From Burkholderiaceae bacterium (GTDB lineage Bacteria; Pseudomonadota; Gammaproteobacteria; Burkholderiales; Burkholderiaceae_D): a stretch of 34,792 bases of DNA. The notes below the pieces were generated by a model. The model was not told the DNA's origin, did not search any database, and was given only the letters and a program-made list of their open reading frames with translations. The stretch is from positions 1 through 34,792 of the forward strand of contig JARLJG010000032.1 in NCBI GenBank assembly GCA_031291325.1, read 5' to 3'. Shown in pieces: positions 1 to 9,118 of this stretch (the stretch's first letter is position 1; each line of letters opens with the position of its first letter). Both the position numbers and the translations under genes were made by a program.

Positions 1-54
1 CACTGCCAGAACCTCTTCTCCTGGCGTAAAATGATTATCGCGGGTCGGTTGCAT
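1..54 (-). CDS. N-terminus of an unrecognised gene, probably the IS transposase (partial)
   Basis: Eighteen codons starting at ATG 54-52 run off the left edge, beginning MQPTRDNHFTPGEEVLAV. A GGAGG Shine-Dalgarno lies just upstream in the proper orientation, so the start is credible. The identical start is present at the right edge in the other orientation. A gene starting about 90 bp inside an element tip and present in two copies is typical of a transposase, but I do not recognise the family from 18 residues. Confidence 0.45.
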   Translation of the reverse strand, partial: MQPTRDNHFTPGEEVLAV

Positions 55-141
55 AATGTCCTCCAAAGTCAAGTTTAGGCACTTTCACTTTAGGATTAAT
101 TTGCGAGTTTTGCCGACCTGCTTTCATACATAGGATCTACA
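1..141. repeat. Left arm of a perfect 141-bp inverted terminal repeat
   Basis: Bases 1-141 are the exact reverse complement of 34652-34792, and identity stops abruptly at 141/142. The outer tip, read inward to the repeat, begins TGTAGATCCTATGTATG. The arm carries the first 18 codons of a gene that runs out of the window on the minus strand, behind a good ribosome binding site. The arrangement fits the end of an insertion sequence whose body lies outside the window. The identity is seen directly; the IS assignment is inferred. Confidence 0.9.
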
Positions 142-148
142 AAATCTT

Positions 149-194
149 GGATGCCAATCCCAGCAGCGAGCGTTGAAAGCTGGGATTGGCATCC
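149..194 (-). terminator. Rho-independent terminator candidate of the wrbA-DUF2069-dehydrogenase operon
   Basis: A perfect 16-bp stem (149-164 with 179-194) has a 14-nt loop and lies 20 bp after the dehydrogenase stop codon. On the minus strand the stem is followed by AAGATTTTG, a short T-rich tail that runs into the IS tip at 141. The mobile element therefore sits immediately behind this terminator. Confidence 0.6.
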
Positions 195-214
195 CAGCCT
201 GCAATGTTACCGTG

Positions 215-1617
215 CTAAACCACCTTCCCCGGATTCATCAAATTCGCCGGGTCCAGCGCGCGCTTGATGGTGCGCATCAAATTCATCTCCACGTCGCTCT
301 TGTAACGCAGCACTTCGTCGCGCTTCAACGCCCCCAGGCCGTGCTCGGCCGAGATCGATCCGCCGAAGCGGTGCACGCTGTCATGCACGACGCGGTTGAC
401 TGCTTCCTGTTGCGCGATGAAGGCGATGTCCGACGAATTTTCCGGCGGCGAGACGTTGTAATGCAGATTGCCGTCGCCCAGGTGGCCGAAGGTGACCATG
501 CGGCAGGCGGGGAAGGCGTCTTGCAGCAGCACGTCGGTGACCTGAATGAATTCGCCGATGCGGGCAATCGGGATGGAAATGTCGTGCTTGACGTTCTTGC
601 CTTCGTCGGCTTGCGCCAGCGAGATATGTTCGCGCATCTGCCACAGGGCTTTGGATTGCGCAATCGATGCCGCCAGCACCGCGTCGACGATGATTTCCTG
701 CTCCAGCGCCGCTTCGATCAGGCTTTCCAGCATCGCCGTCGCATGTTGTTCCGACTCGCTGTCGGACAATTCCAGCAGCACGTATTGCGGATGGCTTTCT
801 TGAAACGGCTGGCGCAACTGCGGGTAGTGCTTGTTGACCAGTTGCAGGCAAAAGTCGGACATCAACTCGAAGCCGGTCAGGCTGGCGCCGCAATGGGTTT
901 GCGCCAGCGTCAGCAAACGCAACGCGTGATCGGGGCTGGGCAAGGCCGCCAGCGCGGTCAATTCGGCCTTCGGTTGCGGGAATAGTTTCAGCACCGCTGC
1001 GGTGATGATGCCTAACGTGCCTTCGGCGCCGATGTAGAGGTCGCGCAAATCGTAGCCGGTGTTGTCCTTGCGCAAGCCGCGCAGGCCGTCCCAGATCTCG
1101 CCTTGCGGGGTCACGACTTCCAGGCCCAGGCAGAGTTCGCGGGTATTGCCGTAGCGCAGCACGGCGGTGCCGCCGGCATTGGTCGACAGGTTGCCGCCGA
1201 TGGTGCAACTGCCTTCGGCAGCCAGCGACAGCGGAAACAGGCGCGCTGCTTCGGCTGCGGCGTTCTGGATGTTTTCCAGGATGCAGCCGGCGTCCACGGT
1301 GATGGTATTGTTGACGCTGTCGATGGCGCGCACGCCATGCATGCGGGTGAGCGACAAGACGATGGCCTGGCCCGACTCGTCCGGCACGCTGCCCAGCACC
1401 AGGCCGGTGTTGCCGCCTTGCGGCACGATCGGCACGCGATAGGTATTGCACAGGCGCACGATGGCTGCCACTTCTTCGGTGGAGCCGGGTTTGACGATGG
1501 CTGCCGCGTTGCCGGTGAAGCGTTTGCGCCAATCGGTCAGATAGGCCGCCATATCGGATGGCGCGGTGATGACGTGGGCGGCGCCGATGGCGGCGCGGCA
1601 AGCTTCCAGGAATGAAT

Positions 1618-1621
<4 letters not shown>
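215..1621 (-). CDS. FAD-linked 2-hydroxyacid dehydrogenase (GlcD / D-2-hydroxyglutarate dehydrogenase family)
   Basis: The 468-residue protein has the layout of VAO-type flavoenzymes: an FAD-binding PCMH domain in the first half and an FAD-oxidase C-terminal domain in the second. The FAD-binding part shows PQGGNTGLVLGS, GGNLSTNAGGTAVLRYGN and YIGAEGTLGIIT; the substrate part shows GHLGDGNLHYN and ISAEHGLGALK. Such enzymes oxidise D-2-hydroxyacids (lactate, glycolate, 2-hydroxyglutarate) and pass electrons to quinone or an electron-transfer flavoprotein; the substrate cannot be fixed from sequence. I chose the ATG at 1621 because it overlaps the DUF2069 stop codon as ATGA and leaves the usual family N-terminus. 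An in-frame ATG 30 codons upstream lies within the neighbouring gene. It is the last gene of a three-gene operon. Confidence 0.88.
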
Positions 1622-2665
<1,044 letters not shown>

Positions 2666-2680
2666 TCATAACCATTTCCG

Positions 2681-3946
2681 ATGCAAACAGACAAGAAGCC
2701 AATTTATCCAGGTCTGCGCTGGTCGCGCCTGCTCGATCTTTACCGCTTCGCATTGCGCCGATTGGAAGAGGAGCATCTGCCGCAAGTCGCCGGCAGCCTC
2801 ACCTTCAACACCGTGCTGGCGCTGGTGCCGGTGCTGACGATTGCGTTCGCGATTTTCACCACCTTTCCGATCTTCAATACCTTCCGCACCTCGCTGGAGG
2901 CGTATTTCATCCAAAGCCTGATTCCCAAGGCGATCTCGAACACGATACTCGACTACTTGAACCTGTTCGCCTCCAAGGCCAGCCGCATGTCGCTGGTGGG
3001 CGCCGTGGCGCTGTTGTTCACCACGGCGGCGACGATGGCGATGATCGACCGCACCTTCAACGATATCTGGCGCGTGAAAACCAAGCGCCCGCTGGTGCAG
3101 CGCGCGATTGCCTATTGGACCATCGTCTCGCTCGGGCCGCTGTTGATCGGCGTGTCGATCACGATGACCTCGCATCTGGTCAAAGCGACCGACTGGGTCA
3201 CGATGAACCTGCCGTTTCTCAGCGCTTTTCTGGATACGGCGGTCTCCATCGGCTTGACCACGCTTGCGTTTACCCTGCTTTACATGGTCATTCCGAACCG
3301 CTTTGTCGAATGGCGCGACGCCGGCTGGGGCGGCTTCATCGCGGCGGTGGCGTTTGAAATCGCCAAGCGCCTGTTCGCTATCTTCATCACCCGTTTTCCC
3401 AGCTATACGATGATTTACGGCGCGCTGGCGGCGATTCCGATATTTTTGATCTGGGTCTATGTGTGCTGGCTCATCATCCTGGTTTGCGCAGTGATCGCGG
3501 CGGCGCTCCCGGTCATCAAATACGAGCGCTGGTGGCACGTGGCATCGCCCGGCAGCGCCTTCGTCGATGCGATGGGCGTGTTGAAAGTGCTGGTCGAAGC
3601 GCGCACCACCGGCGCCTCGGCGGCCACTTCCGCCGCCGTGATTCGCGCCAGCACCCGGCTCGGTTTCGACGAATCGGAAAACCTGCTGGAGGCCATGCTG
3701 GAAGCCGGCTGGGTAGGGCGCATCAAGAGCGACATCCCCTACCGCATCCAATGGGGCAAGCGCATCACCGAGGGCATGGACAACTGGACCTTGCTCGCCA
3801 ACCCGCAACAATTGCGCGTTGCCGATGTGTACCGGCTGTTCGTCTTCAGCGTCGCCGAAAACCCCAAGCTGGCGCGGCAAGTCGAGCAAGCGGTCGAGCA
3901 AGGCTTGAACCAGACGCTGGCCGAGCATTTTGCCGTTGCTTCCTGA
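2681..3946 (+). CDS. yihY: YihY/BrkB family inner-membrane protein
   Basis: The 421-residue protein carries the YihY/virulence factor BrkB domain over residues 20-290. It includes the early motif QVAGSLTFNTVLALVPVLTI, the region SLVGAVALLFTTAATMAMID followed by FNDIW, and the late GALAAIPIFLIWVYVCWLII. About six membrane segments are visible. Residues 290-421 form a soluble helical domain, as in the long form common in betaproteobacteria. The old label ribonuclease BN was withdrawn for this family; its role is unknown. It faces the wrbA operon across a 63-bp gap. The ATG at 2681 gives the normal N-terminus, although no clear Shine-Dalgarno precedes it. Confidence 0.85.
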   Translation: MQTDKKPIYPGLRWSRLLDLYRFALRRLEEEHLPQVAGSLTFNTVLALVPVLTIAFAIFTTFPIFNTFRTSLEAYFIQSLIPKAISNTILDYLNLFASKASRMSLVGAVALLFTTAATMAMIDRTFNDIWRVKTKRPLVQRAIAYWTIVSLGPLLIGVSITMTSHLVKATDWVTMNLPFLSAFLDTAVSIGLTTLAFTLLYMVIPNRFVEWRDAGWGGFIAAVAFEIAKRLFAIFITRFPSYTMIYGALAAIPIFLIWVYVCWLIILVCAVIAAALPVIKYERWWHVASPGSAFVDAMGVLKVLVEARTTGASAATSAAVIRASTRLGFDESENLLEAMLEAGWVGRIKSDIPYRIQWGKRITEGMDNWTLLANPQQLRVADVYRLFVFSVAENPKLARQVEQAVEQGLNQTLAEHFAVAS

Positions 3947-4000
3947 TGGCAGCAGCAGGGCCGGAGCATCAAATTTAGCTCAAAATCAGGCACATACACT

Positions 4001-4125
4001 CCTTCCCCTTTGCAGGGGGAAGGTTGGGATGGGGGTAGAGCGCCCAAATTACAGCATCATGCATCTCGACCGCTCTACCCCCTCCCTACGCGGGCCGCCC
4101 TAACCCTCCCCCTGCAAAGGGGAGG
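4001..4125. repeat. Intergenic palindromic repeat (REP-like) in the yihY-modA gap
   Basis: Bases 4001-4042 and 4071-4125 are inverted copies. Each holds a small internal hairpin around TTTGCAGGGG/CCCCTGCAAA and an outer arm ending GTAGAGCG/CGCTCTAC. The right copy has about 13 extra bases (near 4088-4101). The same kind of sequence recurs between genes in many betaproteobacteria. It fills most of the 342-bp gap 3947-4288; apart from it I see no gene and no convincing ModE site there. It may also end transcription of yihY. Confidence 0.75.
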
Positions 4126-4288
4126 GGACGTTCACTCATTTGCACGAGCCATCCTTCATGCAATCGCCCTGTGATGGCAGCAGGTGTGCATGACACGCCC
4201 GGCCTCCTGCGCTATTATGTTGCATCGCGGCGTAAATTCTTGCACGTCGTCCACCGACCCCAATCCTTGCCGATATCGAGCGCACAAC

Positions 4289-5059
4289 ATGAAAATCCTG
4301 TCCCGTTTTCTGCCTGCCCTGTTTTTGACAACGCAATTTCTCGCCGCCGCCGCGCCGGCGCATGCCGATACGCTGACCGTGGCCGTTGCCGCCAATGCCG
4401 AATACGTCTTCAACGATCTGGCGGCGCAGTTCAAGAAGGATAGCGGCAACGATCTCAAGCCTATTATCAATTCTTCCGGTAAATTCGTGACCCAGATCGA
4501 AAACGGCGCGCCGTACGACGTGTTTCTTTCCGCCGACATGGAATTTCCGGAAAAATTGTTCAAGGACGGTTACGCCAGCGCCGCGCCGAAGCCGTATGCC
4601 TACGGCGCGCTGATCGTGTGGAGCATGAAAGACCTGGACATGCATACCTGGCAAAGCGCGTTGAACACGCCGGCGGTGAGCAAAATCGCGGTGGCCAATC
4701 CGCAGACTGCGCCGTATGGCCGCGAAGCGATGAAAGCGCTGGCCAAGGTCAAGCTGGATCAAGTGCTGGCGCCCAAGCTGGTATTCGGCGAGAGCATCGC
4801 GCAGACCAATCAATATATCTATTCGTCGGTGGCCGATATCGGCTTCACCGCGAAGTCGGTGGTATTGGCGCCGGATTTGAAGGGCAAGGGCAAATGGGTC
4901 GAAGTCCCGAAGGACTTGTACGAGCCGATCGCGCAAGGGGCAGTGATCCTCAAGCACGGGCAAGAGAGCAATCCGAAGCTGGCAAAGGCGTTCTACGACT
5001 ACCTGTATTCGGACAAGGCACGGGCAATTCTAGAGCGTTACGGCTACCTTCTTCCATGA
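4289..5059 (+). CDS. modA: Molybdate ABC transporter substrate-binding protein
   Basis: The 256-residue protein has a Sec signal peptide ending near APAHA/DTLTVAVAAN at residues 22-27. ModA hallmarks follow: AANAEYVFNDLAAQFKKDSG, the oxyanion-binding serine region INSSGKFVTQIENGAPYDVF, LSADMEFPEKL, ANPQTAPYGREAMKAL and the late Tyr-rich IAQTNQYIYSSVADIGF. It captures molybdate or tungstate in the periplasm for ModB. The ATG at 4289 is chosen because it begins the signal peptide; upstream in-frame codons are unlike a signal sequence. Its TGA overlaps the next ATG as ATGA. Confidence 0.93.
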   Translation: MKILSRFLPALFLTTQFLAAAAPAHADTLTVAVAANAEYVFNDLAAQFKKDSGNDLKPIINSSGKFVTQIENGAPYDVFLSADMEFPEKLFKDGYASAAPKPYAYGALIVWSMKDLDMHTWQSALNTPAVSKIAVANPQTAPYGREAMKALAKVKLDQVLAPKLVFGESIAQTNQYIYSSVADIGFTAKSVVLAPDLKGKGKWVEVPKDLYEPIAQGAVILKHGQESNPKLAKAFYDYLYSDKARAILERYGYLLP

Positions 5060-5466
5060 ATAGACTGCCCGGCCGGATTGCCGCAGTAGAGGTTTGCGGC
5101 AGCGTTGCGTTGGTCGACGTGCAAGTCGGCCTGCGCTCGTATGCCGCCACCGTGCTGGGCGACGGCGATGCGGTGGCCGGCTGGCAGGTCGGAGCGAAAG
5201 TTGCGCTGCTATTCAAGGAAACCGAAGTGGCCCTGGCCAAGAATTTGAGCGGCGCGATCAGCCTGCGCAACCGGCTCAAAGGCGTCGTCACCGCCATCGA
5301 GTATGGGCAGGTGTTGAGCAAGATCGTCTTCGAGGTCGACGGTCGCTCGATTGCATCGGTCATCACCACGCGCTCCTGCAAAGCACTGCAACTGGCGCTC
5401 GGCGACGAAATCGAAGGGCTGGTAAAAGCCAACGAAATGACCGTCGTGGCGGACGGCTCGGCATGA
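5056..5466 (+). CDS. Stand-alone double-TOBE (molbindin-like) protein inside the mod operon
   Basis: The 136-residue protein has two consecutive TOBE/Mop-type modules, about residues 1-62 and 68-134. The second carries the family pattern ISLRNRLKGVVTAIEYG, then SVITTRSCKALQLALGD and GLVKANEMTVV. Related proteins are the molbindins (ModG, Mop) and the C-terminal half of ModE, which bind molybdate; there is no ModE-type winged helix here, so direct DNA binding is unlikely. It overlaps modA by 4 bp (ATGA) and modB by 4 bp (ATGA), so the three are translationally linked. Molybdate storage or buffering is the likely role, by inference. Confidence 0.85.
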   Translation: MNRLPGRIAAVEVCGSVALVDVQVGLRSYAATVLGDGDAVAGWQVGAKVALLFKETEVALAKNLSGAISLRNRLKGVVTAIEYGQVLSKIVFEVDGRSIASVITTRSCKALQLALGDEIEGLVKANEMTVVADGSA

Positions 5467-6161
5467 ATCTCGATTTTTCCGCAGGCAGCGAACTCGATTG
5501 GCAGCCGCTGTGGCTGACCTTGCGGCTGGCGCTGTGCGCGACCACCATTTTGTTATTGCTCGGCATTCCGCTGGCGTATTGGGTCGCCTATACGCGCACG
5601 CGGGTCAAGCCGCTGGTGGAAACGCTGGTCAGCATGCCGCTGGTGCTGCCGCCGTCGGTGCTGGGTTTTTACCTGCTGCTGGCCTTCAGCCCGCAACACG
5701 CTTTCGGGCAATGGGTCGAGCATTGGCTGCATGTGCGGCTGGCGTTCAGCTTCGCCGGCCTGGTGCTGGGCTCGGTGATCTTCAGCCTGCCCTTCATGGT
5801 GCAGCCGTTGCAGTCCGGCTTCGAGAACCTGCCGCTGTCGTTGATCGAAGCCTCGCGCACGCTGGGCAAGTCGGATTTTTTCACGCTGTTCCGGGTCTTG
5901 CTGCCGAACATGAAGCCGGCGCTCTTGACCGGCACCGTATTGAGCTTCGCCCATGCGATCGGCGAGTTCGGCGTGGTCTTGATGATAGGCGGGAACATCC
6001 CCGGCGTGACCAGGGTGGCGTCGATTGCCATCTTCGACGAAGTGGAGAGCCTGCACTACGGCGCTGCCAATTTCTATGCAATGGTCTTGTTTGCGGTTTC
6101 CTTTGCGATCCTGTTGATCGTATTTTTGATGAATCGGCGATGGATAAAGGCGGCAGCTTGA
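5463..6161 (+). CDS. modB: Molybdate ABC transporter permease
   Basis: This 232-residue inner-membrane protein has about five membrane segments and the ABC-permease EAA loop LSLIEASRTLGKSDFFTLFR followed by VLLPNMKPALLTG, which contacts ModC. ModB-specific features include MPLVLPPSVLGFYLLLAF and the late HAIGEFGVVLMIGGNIPGVT. Length matches E. coli ModB (229). It starts inside the TOBE gene's stop (ATGA), and its 3' end overlaps modC. Confidence 0.93.
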   Translation: MNLDFSAGSELDWQPLWLTLRLALCATTILLLLGIPLAYWVAYTRTRVKPLVETLVSMPLVLPPSVLGFYLLLAFSPQHAFGQWVEHWLHVRLAFSFAGLVLGSVIFSLPFMVQPLQSGFENLPLSLIEASRTLGKSDFFTLFRVLLPNMKPALLTGTVLSFAHAIGEFGVVLMIGGNIPGVTRVASIAIFDEVESLHYGAANFYAMVLFAVSFAILLIVFLMNRRWIKAAA

Positions 6162-7039
6162 TCGAAATAGACGTCGAGAAGACCTTGCAAGGCGGCGCCA
6201 CGCGCCTCTTTCTGCACTTGCAAACGCAATGGCAAGCAGGCCGTTTCGTCGCCGTGGTCGGACCATCCGGCGCCGGCAAGACCACCTTGCTGAGAATGCT
6301 GGCCGGCTTGACCGTGCCCGACAGCGGCAGGCTGTGCATCGACGGCGAGGTCTGGTTCGATGCCGCAAAAAAGATCAACCTGACGCCGCAGCGCCGCTCG
6401 ATCGGCTTCGTTTTTCAGGATTACGCGCTGTTCCCGCATCTGACGGTGCGGCAAAATGTCGGCTATGCGCTTGGCAAGCACCAGGCCGCGTGGCTCGAGG
6501 AATTGCTGGACTTTACCGGCTTGGCGGAATTGCAACAGCGCAAGCCGGGCACCTTGTCCGGCGGACAAAAGCAAAGAGTGGCACTGGCGCGCGCGATTGC
6601 GCCGAAGCCGAAGCTGTTGCTGCTCGACGAGCCGCTGTCGGCGCTGGATATCGATTTGCGCGTGCAACTGCAAGAGGAATTGGCGCGCTTGCAAAGCCGC
6701 TTCGGCTTTACCGCGCTGATGGTCAGCCACGACCTGGGCGAAGTGTTCAAACTGGCCCAGCACGTCCTGCGCATCGAAGGCGGCAAGATCGTCCAAAGCG
6801 GCACGCCGGCCCAGGTGTTTCTCCGCGAGCGGCACGCCGGCAAATTGAATTTGCAGGCGCAAGTGCTCGATATCCGGCGCGAAGAGGTGATTTACGTGCT
6901 TTCTCTGCTGGTGGGCAAGGATATCGTCGATGTGATTGCCAGCGCCGACGAAGCGGCTGAACTCAAGCCCGGCGACCTGGTGTCGATCTCGGCCAAGGCG
7001 TTCAGCCCGCTGATTTTCAAGCGCGGCGCGGGCGCGTAG
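6140..7039 (+). CDS. modC: Molybdate ABC transporter ATPase, short form
   Basis: All ABC ATPase motifs are present: Walker A GPSGAGKT (41-48), Q-loop FQDYALFPH (Gln93), signature LSGGQKQRVALARA (139-152), Walker B LLLLDEPLSALD (159-170) and H-loop SHD (His197). A single short TOBE module follows (about 233-296). At 299 residues it is shorter than E. coli ModC (352). The ATG at 6140 overlaps modB by 22 bp. A TTG at 6158, overlapping the modB stop and preceded by AAAGG, is an alternative start that removes six residues. Together with ModA and ModB it powers high-affinity molybdate import. Confidence 0.92.
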   Translation: MDKGGSLIEIDVEKTLQGGATRLFLHLQTQWQAGRFVAVVGPSGAGKTTLLRMLAGLTVPDSGRLCIDGEVWFDAAKKINLTPQRRSIGFVFQDYALFPHLTVRQNVGYALGKHQAAWLEELLDFTGLAELQQRKPGTLSGGQKQRVALARAIAPKPKLLLLDEPLSALDIDLRVQLQEELARLQSRFGFTALMVSHDLGEVFKLAQHVLRIEGGKIVQSGTPAQVFLRERHAGKLNLQAQVLDIRREEVIYVLSLLVGKDIVDVIASADEAAELKPGDLVSISAKAFSPLIFKRGAGA

Positions 7040-7176
7040 GTTCGGCGTCCGATATCTGCAAGACGGCGGAAAGTTGGAGACAGTCGGCTTGGCCGCCGCG
7101 CGCCATGTTATTTTGCCGGGGCCGCTTTTAGCGCGTCAAGCTGGTCCTTCATGTCTTTTGCCGCTTGTTGCAACTG

Positions 7177-7620
7177 CTAAATCGTCGGCCCAATCCGTTG
7201 TTGCATCAAGGTCATCGATTTTTGCGTCACAGCCGGCATCTTGGCGACAAACATTTTGCCGGTGGGGCTTTCGTAGAACGCAATCAGTCGATCGACTTCT
7301 TCTTGGGTAAAACTTTCACTGTAAGTTTGAATGTAGGTGGTTTTCAGATTGTCGTAATCCAATTGCGCATTGATTGCTGCGGTGGCTTTTTGTTTGAACG
7401 CATCGAGAATTTTTTGTTGCCCTAGAGAAATCGGCCGGCCTTGCGTCGCCTGCTGCACGGTATTTTGCAGCATGCCGTCGATTTGCTGTTGAATCGAAGT
7501 GAGCATCTTGTCGGCTTCCGTATCGGCCAATAATTTTTCGATGGAGGCGCGGCTGGGAGGCGCGCCGAAGGCGACGCCGCAAAAAACGAATGCGGACGAC
7601 AATACGGCCAGATGTTTCAT
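7177..7620 (-). CDS. DUF2059 secreted protein, truncated by an in-frame amber codon
   Basis: The protein has a signal peptide (residues 1-19, ending VAFGA) and a helical DUF2059 domain with the typical FTQEEVDRLIAFYESPTGKM about residues 100-119. DUF2059 proteins are periplasmic or exported and of unknown function. The frame stops at TAG 7179-7177, yet the same frame continues for 22 sensible codons (QLQQAAKDMKDQLDALKAAP, then AK) to TAA at 7110-7108. The intact product would have been 170 residues; a CAG-to-TAG change explains the stop. The truncated 147-residue form keeps the recognisable domain and may still work. AAGGA lies 8 bp before the ATG at 7620. Confidence 0.8.
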   Translation of the reverse strand: MKHLAVLSSAFVFCGVAFGAPPSRASIEKLLADTEADKMLTSIQQQIDGMLQNTVQQATQGRPISLGQQKILDAFKQKATAAINAQLDYDNLKTTYIQTYSESFTQEEVDRLIAFYESPTGKMFVAKMPAVTQKSMTLMQQRIGPTI

Positions 7621-7987
7621 GAATCAATCCTTCGATTTTGGGGTCTGCACTTGCGTCGCCGCTGCGTGCGGCGGTGTCCCGATTCGTATCGGCTCGCGGC
7701 GTTGCTGCAACTCTTGGTCACACATTTCGCACCATCTTCGGCCTTGCAAAAGCTTGCACCCGTTTTCCCGCCGATTCTTGCCATGAAATGCGTGCATCTT
7801 GAATGCCTTTACTACATTTAGATGCCCTACATCGAGCCGTCCGCGATATCATATCAAAAACAACGTTGATAATTATTGATGATGCGGTTTGCACTTGTGT
7901 CTCGATTGGGGATCGACACGTGATCCCCACACTTGGACGCCGTTCGGGTGGACACGCCCTTGCGACCGTATCTCTAGCCTGAATGCG
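7621..7987. other. Gene-free divergent spacer between the DUF2059 and diguanylate cyclase genes
   Basis: This 367-bp spacer turns AT-rich over 7800-7885. It should hold the two divergent promoters, but I cannot pick convincing -35/-10 pairs. Small reading frames here lack start signals and family resemblance. No RNA gene or repeat was recognised. Confidence 0.4.
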
Positions 7988-9058
7988 ATGCAACCGTTAA
8001 TTAAACATCTGGTTGGCATGACCGGCCATCGCGACCATAATTTGCTGGAGCTATCCGTGGTCGGCGCCTTGCGCGACCTGGTGCGTCCTTTGCAGGTGAG
8101 GGCGCTTGAAATCTTTCGTTTTCGCGACGAGCAATATGTCCGTCCGCGCGTTTGGGTGGAAGACGGACGCGTGGTGGTCGCCGAGGAAACGCTGGGCGCC
8201 GATCATGGCGGCGAACTGCTTTCCCATTTTCCGTCCTTGCACGCCTGCATCGCGGAACATATCAATAGTGCCGAAGAAACCGATGCCGACGGCCAATTCG
8301 TATTGTGGCTGCCGGTGTGGCTCGACGACAAGGTGACGACTTGCCTGCAAATCGTCAATGCGACGCCTTATTCCCCGCAGACGATGGATGTGATCGAGGG
8401 CATACTCGGCGTCTACCGCAATTACCGGAGCTTGCTGGATTATAGCGAGCGCGATTCGCTGACCGGCTTGTTGAACCGCAAGACTTTCGATGAGAAATTT
8501 TCCAAGCTGGCCGTCGGCGGGGAGGATGAGGAAGAGTCGTCCGATGAGGTCGACCTCGAGCGCCGGCATGCGGAGGATGTCCACGAGCAATGGCTGGCCG
8601 TGGTCGATATCGATCATTTTAAACGCGTCAACGATCAATTCGGCCATGTGTACGGTGACGAAGTATTGATCTTGCTGGCCAATTTATTGCGTTCGTCGTT
8701 CCGTGCGCATGACCGGATATTTCGTTTCGGCGGCGAGGAATTCGTGATTTTGCTGCGCTCGGCTGCGCGCAGCGATGCTCACCGGATTTTCGAGCGTTTC
8801 CGCAGCAATGTCGAGAAGCACGATTTTCCGCAAGTCGGGCGGGTCACCGTGAGTCTCGGATTCGTCAGAATCCAGCCCAACGAAACTCCGGTGGTGATTC
8901 TCGGTCACGCCGACCAGGCCTTGTATTTCGCGAAAGAAAACGGCCGCAATCGTGTCTGCAATTATGAAGATCTGGTCTCAAGCGGATCCTTGCCAGACCA
9001 CATCGACCAGGCCCCGGCCGAATTCTTCTTTGAGAATCCGATCGAGTCCAAAGAGTAG
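7988..9058 (+). CDS. Diguanylate cyclase (N-terminal sensor domain plus GGDEF)
   Basis: The 356-residue cytoplasmic protein has a GAF-like N-terminal half (about 15-150) and a GGDEF domain (about 152-340). The active-site loop is GGEEF at 248-252, a competent variant. An RAHD inhibitory site (239-242) sits exactly five residues before it, so feedback inhibition by c-di-GMP is expected. The metal-binding aspartate lies in VVDIDHFKRVND (about 206-217). An acidic stretch of about 20 residues (178-197) between the first helix and this strand is longer than usual for GGDEF domains. The ATG at 7988 is preferred; an upstream in-frame ATG at 7889 adds 33 residues of unlikely composition. Confidence 0.87.
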   Translation: MQPLIKHLVGMTGHRDHNLLELSVVGALRDLVRPLQVRALEIFRFRDEQYVRPRVWVEDGRVVVAEETLGADHGGELLSHFPSLHACIAEHINSAEETDADGQFVLWLPVWLDDKVTTCLQIVNATPYSPQTMDVIEGILGVYRNYRSLLDYSERDSLTGLLNRKTFDEKFSKLAVGGEDEEESSDEVDLERRHAEDVHEQWLAVVDIDHFKRVNDQFGHVYGDEVLILLANLLRSSFRAHDRIFRFGGEEFVILLRSAARSDAHRIFERFRSNVEKHDFPQVGRVTVSLGFVRIQPNETPVVILGHADQALYFAKENGRNRVCNYEDLVSSGSLPDHIDQAPAEFFFENPIESKE

Positions 9059-9069
9059 GCGGAGAATTG

Positions 9070-9095
9070 CCCTATGCGGGCTGGGCCGCATAGGG
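9070..9095. terminator. Hairpin between convergent genes (terminator candidate)
   Basis: A perfect 10-bp stem, CCCTATGCGG (9070-9079) with CCGCATAGGG (9086-9095), has a 6-nt loop and lies in the 60-bp gap between the converging cyclase and CpxP-like genes. Neither side has a strong T-run, so intrinsic termination is only a possibility. Confidence 0.4.
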
Positions 9096-9118
9096 GGGAA
9101 TCGAGAGCGAAACCCAAG

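Noticed and set aside
4136-4288. ModE operator or molybdenum-cofactor riboswitch upstream of modA
   Set aside because: No convincing ATATA-type inverted repeat and no conserved multi-stem riboswitch layout could be found in the 150 bp before the start codon.
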